DNA from: Bifidobacteriaceae bacterium | GTDB taxonomy: Bacteria > Actinomycetota > Actinomycetes > Actinomycetales > WQXJ01 | Length of the DNA stretch: 10,464 nucleotides | Assembly: GCA_031266115.1 (NCBI GenBank) | Contig: JAISBQ010000199.1 | Location: 1 to 10,464 of the forward strand | Direction of reading: 5' to 3' | Shown: positions 5,778-10,464 of the stretch, in pieces | Position numbering within the stretch: the first letter of the stretch is position 1 | How the letters are laid out: each line of letters starts with the position of its first letter | Made by a program: the position numbers and the translations under genes | Notes under the pieces: generated by a model | What the model was told of the DNA's origin: nothing | What the model saw: only the letters and a program-made list of their open reading frames with translations | Databases searched by the model: none

Positions 5778-6869
5778 TCACCCGGTGTGGAGGGCCGGAT
5801 TGAGGCGGATGCCGGCACCCTCGCGGCGCACAGCCTCCAGGGCCCCGGTGAGGGAATGACGGCGGAACAGGACCCCGTGGGCCCCGGACAGGTCTCGCGC
5901 CTTGACCACCTCGCCCGACTTGTCGCCAAAACCCACCAGCGTGACCTTGGCGCCGGCAGTCACGTAGGTCCCTGCCTCGACCACGCAGTCCTCGCCCAGC
6001 GAGATGCCGATTCCGGCGTTGGCCCCCACGAGGGAGCGGGCACCGATCCGGATGCGCTGTGTCCCGCCACCGGACAGCGTCCCCATGATGGAGGCCCCGC
6101 CGCCGATGTCGGCCCCCGCCTCCACGATGACCCCCTGGGATATGCGTCCCTCCACCATCGAAGCCCCGAGGGTGCCGGCGTTGTAGTTGACGAATCCTTC
6201 GTGCATCACGGTAGTCCCGGGTGCCAGGTGGGCGCCGAGGCGCACCCGGCTCGCATCCGCGATCCTCACCCCGGCGGGGACCACGTAATCGGTCATGCGC
6301 GGGAACTTGTCGATCCCCCACACCGCGACCGGCCCGCGACCGGCCACGGTCAGCGCCGCACGAACCTGCTCGAATCCCTCCACCGCACATGGGCCGGCCG
6401 ATGTCCGCACGACGGTGACCAGGACCCCAAAGATCCCGTCGAGGTTCATGCTTCCCGGTGCGGCCAACCGGTGGGACAACAGGTGAAGACGCAGGTAGGC
6501 GTCGGGCACATCGGCCGGCGGCACATCGAGGTCGATCTCCCGTACCACCTGCTCGGTGCGGACCCGTCGCTCGGCATCGACGCTGGGCGCGGGCAGGCCG
6601 GTGTACGCGGGGGCAGGATGTACTCCGGGCGCGGTCGCTGGGCCGGGCGCGGGGGCCGGGCGGGGGCCGGCGGCGGTGGGCGCGGGGAGTGCGCTGGGCC
6701 GAGGCGGACCGGCGGGCGCGGGCAGGCCGGTGGGTGCGGGGGTGCCGGTGGGTGCGGCCGCCTCGGCGGGAACTGGCCCGAGCGCAGGGGCGGGGTACCA
6801 GGTGTCGAGGGCCACGCCATCGGCGGCGTATGTGACCAGCCCGGCACCCCACGCGAGACGAGAACTCAT
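5778..6869 (-). CDS. dapD: 2,3,4,5-tetrahydropyridine-2,6-dicarboxylate N-succinyltransferase DapD, with Pro/Ala-rich insertion
   Basis: DapD transfers succinyl from succinyl-CoA to tetrahydrodipicolinate, the committed step of the succinylase DAP branch. The 363-residue sequence closely follows the actinobacterial (M. tuberculosis-like) form: DAYLRLHLLSHRL (123-135), GIDKFPRMTDYVVP (185-198), RLGAHLAPGTTVMHEGFVNY (210-229) and ASMVEGRIS (E240, equivalent to the catalytic Glu199), followed by left-handed beta-helix hexapeptides and LFRRHSLTGA. Start ATG 6869 gives the family N-terminus (GAGLVTYAADGVALDTWYPAP). It is about 46 residues longer than the roughly 317-residue mycobacterial protein; the excess is a Pro/Ala/Gly-rich stretch at about 29-97 with TGLPAP repeated at 47 and 90. 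There is no Shine-Dalgarno; TAGGCT ends 7 nt before the ATG, so the mRNA looks leaderless. Confidence 0.95.
   Translation of the reverse strand: MSSRLAWGAGLVTYAADGVALDTWYPAPALGPVPAEAAAPTGTPAPTGLPAPAGPPRPSALPAPTAAGPRPAPAPGPATAPGVHPAPAYTGLPAPSVDAERRVRTEQVVREIDLDVPPADVPDAYLRLHLLSHRLAAPGSMNLDGIFGVLVTVVRTSAGPCAVEGFEQVRAALTVAGRGPVAVWGIDKFPRMTDYVVPAGVRIADASRVRLGAHLAPGTTVMHEGFVNYNAGTLGASMVEGRISQGVIVEAGADIGGGASIMGTLSGGGTQRIRIGARSLVGANAGIGISLGEDCVVEAGTYVTAGAKVTLVGFGDKSGEVVKARDLSGAHGVLFRRHSLTGALEAVRREGAGIRLNPALHTG
6585..6732 (-). repeat. in-frame direct repeat inside dapD (19 nt, 129-nt period)
   Basis: gggcgcgggcaggccggtg occurs exactly at 6585-6603 and at 6714-6732. The offset of 129 nt is 43 codons, so the reading frame is preserved and the encoded TGLPAP recurs at residues 47 and 90. 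The intervening DNA is low-complexity GC-rich sequence. It marks the Pro/Ala-rich insertion of DapD. Confidence 0.85.
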
Positions 6870-6876
6870 GCCCGCA

Positions 6877-6882
6877 AGCCTA
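6877..6882 (-). promoter_or_regulatory. -10 element of leaderless dapD
   Basis: TAGGCT on the minus strand ends 7 nt before the dapD ATG (6869). With no ribosome site in the gap, transcription would start at or next to the start codon. No clear -35 is present; the place where one would sit is occupied by the dapE -10. Confidence 0.55.
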
Positions 6883-6900
6883 CGGCGCCCGCCCGGACGA

Positions 6901-6906
6901 TAGCCT
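6901..6906 (+). promoter_or_regulatory. -10 element of leaderless dapE
   Basis: TAGCCT ends 7 nt before the dapE GTG (6914), mirroring the dapD arrangement. There is no ribosome site. The two hexamers differ at one base and are separated by 18 bp, so each occupies roughly the -35 position of the other promoter. Confidence 0.55.
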
Positions 6907-6913
6907 TCATCGC

Positions 6914-7981
6914 GTGAGCTTGGACCTGACGCGCGACCCGGCGGACCTCGCGCTGGACCTGGTCGCCATCCCCTCGCCGTCCGGCCAGGAGCGAGAGATC
7001 GCCGACCACCTGCATTCGGCACTGGCCACCCAGCCCCATCTGCGCGTGCTGCGGGACGGCGACACTCTCGTTGCCCGGACCGAGTTGGGTCGAGCCGAAC
7101 GCGTGATCCTCGCCGGACACCTCGACACCGTCCCCGCCGCCGCAGGCCTGGTTCCCGGCGTCCATGGGGGCGCGCTGTGGGGCCGAGGGTCGGTGGACAT
7201 GAAGGCCGGGGTCGCCGTCATGGCCCACCTCGCTGCCACCCTCGATTGCCCTTCCCGCGACGTGACCTGGGTCTTCTATGACCACGAAGAAGTGGCGCGA
7301 GACGTCAACGGCCTGAGGCGAGTGATCGCGCACCATCCCGAGTGGGTGACCGGGACGTTCGCGGTGCTAGGCGAACCGACATCCGCTCGCCTCGAAGGCG
7401 GGTGTAATGGGTCGGTTCGGGTGCACGCCACGATGGTGGGCCGAGCGGCACACGCGGCACGGGCGTGGCTCGGAGTCAATGCGATCCACGCCGCCGCCCC
7501 GCTGCTGGAACGCCTCGCGCGCTACGCCCCGGCGACGGTCCAGGTGGACGGCCTGGAGTTCCGCGAATCCCTGAACGCGGTCCTGATCTCGGGCGGTGCG
7601 GCCACCAACGTCATCCCGGACCGATGCATCCTCACCGTCAACTACCGCTTCGCCCCAGATAAGACCGTGGACGATGCCGTCGCTCACCTCCGCGACGTCC
7701 TCACCGGTGCCGAGGTGGAGGTGGTGGACCGTGCACCCGGTGCCCGGCCCGGCCTCGACGCGGCACCGGCCCGCGAGTTCGCGCGCGTGGTGGCGCGTCA
7801 TGGGGGCGGTGAGCCCACCGCGAAGGTCGGGTGGACGGATGTGGCTCAGTTCGCCGAACTGGGCATCCCCGCCGTCAACTGCGGGCCCGGCGATCCGGGG
7901 CTGGCGCACACCGATGGCGAACACTGCCCGCTCGAGCAGATCGACACGTATGCCGGAATCGTGAGGGAGTGGTTGGGATGA
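6914..7981 (+). CDS. dapE: succinyl-diaminopimelate desuccinylase DapE
   Basis: The 355-residue M20 di-zinc amidohydrolase cleaves N-succinyl-LL-diaminopimelate to LL-diaminopimelate and succinate. Metal ligands and catalytic residues are visible: H69 in AGHLDTVP, D95 in GRGSVDMKAG (bridging), E125 and E126 in FYDHEEVA (catalytic base and ligand), E154 in VLGEPT and H332 in LAHTDGEHC; H180 in GRAAHAAR sits in the dimerisation-domain position. Length is typical of the actinobacterial DapE type. GTG 6914 is the only start that keeps the family N-terminus (ALDLVAIPSPSGQE), and it has no Shine-Dalgarno, consistent with a leaderless mRNA. dapD diverges 44 bp away, and the next gene overlaps by ATGA. 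Another M20 deacylase is possible by motif alone; context settles DapE. Confidence 0.95.
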   Translation: MSLDLTRDPADLALDLVAIPSPSGQEREIADHLHSALATQPHLRVLRDGDTLVARTELGRAERVILAGHLDTVPAAAGLVPGVHGGALWGRGSVDMKAGVAVMAHLAATLDCPSRDVTWVFYDHEEVARDVNGLRRVIAHHPEWVTGTFAVLGEPTSARLEGGCNGSVRVHATMVGRAAHAARAWLGVNAIHAAAPLLERLARYAPATVQVDGLEFRESLNAVLISGGAATNVIPDRCILTVNYRFAPDKTVDDAVAHLRDVLTGAEVEVVDRAPGARPGLDAAPAREFARVVARHGGGEPTAKVGWTDVAQFAELGIPAVNCGPGDPGLAHTDGEHCPLEQIDTYAGIVREWLG

Positions 7982-8847
7982 CCGAGCCATCCGGGGCGCT
8001 GCCACCAGGCGCGGCCCCAGACGGAGCCGATCCGGGTCGTGTTGGTGCGAGCGACGCCGCGGGTGAGGGCGGCCACGGGGACACAGCGGGATTGTCCACG
8101 CCTCGTCCCTCGCCGCGGGAACTGCGCCGCGGGCCGGTGCTGCTTCGCGACGCGTTGATTCCCGAGGTCTCTACCGACCAGGCCCTGCTCGACGCCGGCA
8201 GCGATACCTCCTGGCGGTCTGGCGACCCGTGGCGGGTGATGCGAATCCAGTCGGAGTTCATCGCCGGATTCGACGCTCTCGCCTCGATCGGCCCCGCCGT
8301 TAGCGTGTTCGGCTCGGCGAGGCTTGGCGCCGGGGATCTGGGGTATGCGACCGCTCGCGCCATCGGCCGCGGGTTGGCGCGGGCGGGCTACGCGGTGATC
8401 ACCGGCGGCGGTCCCGGGGCGATGGAGGCCGCGAACCGCGGCGCGCACGAGGCTGGCGGGCTATCGGTGGGGCTCGGAATCGAGTTGCCGTTCGAGCAGG
8501 GGATGAACCGGTGGGTGGACCTCGGCGTGGACTTCCGGTACTTCTTCGCCCGCAAGGTCATGTTCGTCAAGTACGCCACCGGCTTCGTGGTTCTGCCGGG
8601 CGGCTTCGGGACCCTGGACGAGCTGTTCGAGGCGGTCACCCTTGTCCAGACCCACACGGTGACGCGGTTCCCGATTGTCCTGGTGGGCCGGGACTTCTGG
8701 AGCCCATTGATGGACTGGGTCCGTGGACCGGTCGCGCAGCGGGGGATGATCGGGGCTGCGGACGCTGACCTGTTGAGTGTGGTAGAAACGGCTGACGATG
8801 CCGTCGCCGCCGTGATCGCCAGGGCCGCACCATCGGTTCGGGAATAG
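7978..8847 (+). CDS. LOG-family (TIGR00730) Rossmann-fold protein
   Basis: The 289-residue protein has the LOG / lysine-decarboxylase-like fold: VFGSAR (110-115), VITGGGPGAMEAANRGA (140-156), R192-K193 and the hallmark PGGFGTLDE (207-215). Characterised relatives with this motif are cytokinin-activating phosphoribohydrolases that release a base from nucleoside 5'-monophosphates; the substrate here is unknown, and lysine decarboxylase activity should not be assumed. Residues 1-45 are Gly/Ala/Pro-rich and likely disordered, and 46-95 (RELRRGPVLLRDALIP onward) is the extra N-terminal segment seen in actinobacterial members such as Rv1205. The start ATG overlaps the dapE stop (ATGA), so translation is coupled to dapE. 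An open frame upstream of this ATG only overlaps dapE. Confidence 0.92.
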   Translation: MTEPSGALPPGAAPDGADPGRVGASDAAGEGGHGDTAGLSTPRPSPRELRRGPVLLRDALIPEVSTDQALLDAGSDTSWRSGDPWRVMRIQSEFIAGFDALASIGPAVSVFGSARLGAGDLGYATARAIGRGLARAGYAVITGGGPGAMEAANRGAHEAGGLSVGLGIELPFEQGMNRWVDLGVDFRYFFARKVMFVKYATGFVVLPGGFGTLDELFEAVTLVQTHTVTRFPIVLVGRDFWSPLMDWVRGPVAQRGMIGAADADLLSVVETADDAVAAVIARAAPSVRE

Positions 8848-8857
8848 GGGAGCATTC

Positions 8858-9184
8858 GTGACCTACGTACTGATATTTCTTGCCGTCATCGCCACGGGGA
8901 TGACATGGGCCGTCGCGACCGGTGCCTTCCCTGTCTCGTTTGCCGATCCGGTCGCCGAACAGGCTGTGGCCAGGGCCAAGGCGCGCGGCCGGACCACGCG
9001 GGCGGTGCTCGCGGTCCTCACCGGCACCCGCCGCGTCTCCACCGAGTCTGAGCCACTTTTTCCCGATGTGCCGGGCAGCGCGGCTGAGGAGGAGTTCTTC
9101 GACGAACTCCCGCCATGGCTGCCCACAGATTCCCCCGCGACCGACGAGTCAGCTGACGACGAGGCGGATCGGCCGGTAGAATAG
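8858..9184 (+). CDS. small membrane-anchored protein with acidic tail (unknown)
   Basis: The 108-residue protein starts with GTG 8858, five nt after the ribosome site AGGGGAG (8846-8852). Residues 1-26 are hydrophobic (MTYVLIFLAVIATGMTWAVA), fitting one N-terminal transmembrane helix. A basic stretch follows (about 39-59, ARAKARGRTTRAV...GTRR), then a strongly acidic, Pro/Ser-rich tail from 62 (EEEFFDELPPWLP, DESADDEADRP). By position it lies where several actinobacteria carry small membrane or DivIVA-like genes, but I see no DivIVA signature or coiled coil. Helix, basic patch and acidic tail suggest an inner-membrane protein with a cytoplasmic tail; the orientation is inferred. It begins 10 nt after the LOG gene and is probably in the same transcript. 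Confidence 0.75.
   Translation: MTYVLIFLAVIATGMTWAVATGAFPVSFADPVAEQAVARAKARGRTTRAVLAVLTGTRRVSTESEPLFPDVPGSAAEEEFFDELPPWLPTDSPATDESADDEADRPVE
9153..9182 (+). promoter_or_regulatory. promoter of the DUF3117 gene
   Basis: CTGACG (9153-9158), an 18-bp spacer and TAGAAT (9177-9182) give the best -35/-10 pair found in the window. It lies within the last codons of the preceding gene; transcription would start near 9189, 36 nt before the DUF3117 start. DUF3117 would thus have its own promoter besides any read-through. Confidence 0.55.
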
Positions 9185-9224
9185 TGGGCGGATTTCTACC
9201 CTGCGCATGGAAAGGGGCCTGCCC

Positions 9225-9431
9225 ATGGCTGCTATGAAGCCGCGAACCGGCGACGGACCACTCGAGGTGGTCAAAGAGGGGCGAGGCATCATTATGCGTG
9301 TGCCACTCGAAGGAGGTGGGCGGCTCGTCGTCGAGCTGACGCCTGGCGAAGCCGGCGAGTTGGGCGGTGCGTTGACCTCGGTGGTCGAGGCAGCACGCGG
9401 TGTAGTGCCTCCCGTGGTGAGTGGCTCATAG
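9225..9431 (+). CDS. DUF3117 family protein
   Basis: This 68-residue protein belongs to a small, highly conserved actinobacterial family (about 55-57 residues; M. tuberculosis Rv1211 type). The body MAAMKPRTGDGPLEVVKEG then GRGIIMRVPLEGGGRLVVEL is near-identical to the family as I remember it, and the ending extends about 10 residues past the usual C-terminus (AARGVVPPVVSGS). ATG 9225 is chosen over the in-frame ATG 9207 because it gives the family N-terminus and has AAAGGGG (9211-9217) 7 nt upstream; the upstream ATG would place that site inside the gene. Function is unknown. Length and beta-strand-rich sequence suggest a single compact domain. Confidence 0.93.
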   Translation: MAAMKPRTGDGPLEVVKEGRGIIMRVPLEGGGRLVVELTPGEAGELGGALTSVVEAARGVVPPVVSGS

Positions 9432-9470
9432 CACCGGCATCGCGGCCTGACGCTCCCATGTGGCCACTCA
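9418..9470. other. 8-bp inverted repeat across the DUF3117 stop and pepA start
   Basis: tgagtggc (9418-9425) and gccactca (9463-9470) are perfect inverse copies, extendable by one G.U pair at each end in RNA. The 37-nt loop holds the DUF3117 stop and the pepA ATG at 9458. pepA has no visible ribosome site, so a hairpin here could affect its translation. The evidence is the pairing alone. Confidence 0.35.
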
Positions 9471-10464
9471 TGCGCGATCTGCCCACCGTCCGCGCGGTGC
9501 GCGGCTCTGTCGCTACATCCGCCCAGGTCAAGGCGGCACCCGGTAGCGGGGTCCTCGCCATTCCCGTGGCACCCGGCGTGGATGGGGAAGAGATCCAGCC
9601 GCGTCCAACCACCGTTGACGCGGCGCTTCGTTACGGGATCGACATCGCCGAATACGCCGAACGGCGGGGTTTCACGGCAGCCGCCGGGACCACACTCAGC
9701 ATCGATCTGCCGCTGGTTCACGGGGCGGTTGCCACGCAGTTGCCCTGGCATGGCCTCGCCTCGACCGTCGTGTTGGTGGGGATTGGTGGCGGGACGCGCG
9801 GTGAGTTGCGGCGAGCTGGGAAGGCCATCGCCAAAGCGGCGACAGGCCGCGGCAGCGTGGTGACCACGGTCGCCTCGGGTGGCACCGCCGGTTCCCGGTC
9901 CACCGACCCCAACGCCGCGGAGGACGCTCGCGCCCTGGTCGAGGGTTATCTCGACGGGTGCTACACGATCCCGACAATCGCCTATGGAGACAGTGAGACC
10001 CGGCGCGCGACGACACGTGAGCGCCGGGTGAATGCCCTGGCGGCGCGGGTTGCGGGACGGGCGGGCCGGCATCGTCGGGATGCGAGTGTGGCAGGCGAGC
10101 GCCACGGCGAGCTGGTCCTCCTCGGCAAGTACGATCCCGCCGCGATCGCCGCCGCCACGGGCACGGCCCGCGCCACGTGGCTCGCTAGGGACCTCGCGAA
10201 CGCCCCCGCGAACATCAAGAACCCAGCCTGGCTGGCCGAGCAATTCGCCACCATCGGCGCGGCGGGGGGACTCGATGTCGAGGTGTGGGACGCCGAGCGT
10301 CTGGAACGCCAGGGGTTCGGGGCGCTCGCAGCCGTCGGCGCCGGCGGCGAGCACGGCCCGCGCCTGGCGGTGATTCGCTACACCCCGGCTGGGCCGGCGA
10401 CCGGCCACGTCGCCGTAGTCGGCAAGGGCGTGACGTTCGACAGCGGTGGATTGGACATCAAGCC
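9458..10464 (+). CDS. pepA: leucyl aminopeptidase PepA (M17), 3' end beyond the window
   Basis: About 335 codons are visible of an expected roughly 500. M17 aminopeptidases are cytosolic hexamers that remove N-terminal residues using two metals. The linker region ARDLANAPANIKNPAWLAEQ and the start of the catalytic domain VGKGVTFDSGGLDIKP (321-336) identify the family: K323 and D328 correspond to metal ligands and K335 to the catalytic lysine (E. coli K270, D275, K282, same spacing). The remaining ligands lie past the window end. The N-terminal macro-like domain (residues 1-150) is divergent, as is usual. ATG 9458 and in-frame ATG 9470 are both possible, neither with a ribosome site. It lies 26 nt after the DUF3117 stop and may be read from the promoter at 9153-9182. 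Confidence 0.93.
   Translation, partial: MWPLMRDLPTVRAVRGSVATSAQVKAAPGSGVLAIPVAPGVDGEEIQPRPTTVDAALRYGIDIAEYAERRGFTAAAGTTLSIDLPLVHGAVATQLPWHGLASTVVLVGIGGGTRGELRRAGKAIAKAATGRGSVVTTVASGGTAGSRSTDPNAAEDARALVEGYLDGCYTIPTIAYGDSETRRATTRERRVNALAARVAGRAGRHRRDASVAGERHGELVLLGKYDPAAIAAATGTARATWLARDLANAPANIKNPAWLAEQFATIGAAGGLDVEVWDAERLERQGFGALAAVGAGGEHGPRLAVIRYTPAGPATGHVAVVGKGVTFDSGGLDIK

Noticed and set aside
5634..6917. Plus-strand open frame of 427 codons opposite dapD and the transglycosylase-like gene
   Set aside because: Low-complexity Gly/Arg-rich antisense product, explained by the complement of the real genes.
9988..9999. Third copy of agacagtgagac, the core of the 66-113 repeat
   Set aside because: It lies inside the pepA coding sequence in frame as ordinary codons, and flanking similarity is absent, so chance is the simplest explanation.
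9149..10408. Minus-strand open frame of 419 codons opposite DUF3117 and pepA
   Set aside because: Opposite strand of two recognised families; no motif in the translation.

Overview
The window is GC-rich and its genes are actinobacterial in type: a 7Fe FdxA, DapC, a DapD of the mycobacterial kind, a DapE, a LOG-family protein, a DUF3117 protein and an M17 aminopeptidase. The order fdxA-dapC-(gltA), dapD/dapE divergent, LOG protein, DUF3117 is a conserved actinobacterial neighbourhood. The citrate synthase next to dapC and the aminopeptidase after DUF3117 make me lean towards Propionibacteriales or a relative, but that placement is inference.

Positions 1-1558 look accessory. A possible C-terminal gene fragment (2-85) and a 25-bp-period direct repeat precede a single gene (233-1180). 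That gene resembles proteins pairing an AbiEi-like N-terminus with a DUF559/Vsr-like nuclease domain. The gene is bracketed by inverted 19-nt arms (137-155 and 1186-1204, 18/19 matching) belonging to a small palindromic repeat present in three copies. The third copy (1323-1377) folds as plus-strand RNA into an unbroken 19-bp stem using three G.U pairs.

Positions 1559-4836: a 77-residue stand-alone SH3-like protein (minus strand) diverges from fdxA, which forms a tight operon with dapC (succinyl-DAP aminotransferase). gltA (citrate synthase) follows on the same strand after a 141-nt leader with a strong stem-loop.

Positions 4898-7981: on the minus strand, dapD is followed 4 nt later by a membrane-anchored lytic-transglycosylase-like protein. 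dapE starts on the plus strand 44 bp from the dapD start, and both divergent genes look leaderless with identical spacing (-10 hexamer, 7 nt, start codon). DapD carries a long Pro/Ala-rich insertion with an in-frame 129-nt internal repeat.

Positions 7978-10464, all plus strand: a LOG-family protein overlapping dapE by ATGA, a small membrane-anchored acidic protein, the DUF3117 protein with its own promoter, and pepA (leucyl aminopeptidase), cut by the window end.

Functionally the core supplies meso-diaminopimelate and lysine: DapD acylates tetrahydrodipicolinate with succinyl-CoA, DapC transaminates the product, and DapE removes succinate. Cell-wall remodelling (the transglycosylase-like protein) and the TCA cycle (GltA, source of the succinyl-CoA carbon) are attached. 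The most unusual material is the repeat-flanked nuclease locus and the DapD insertion.
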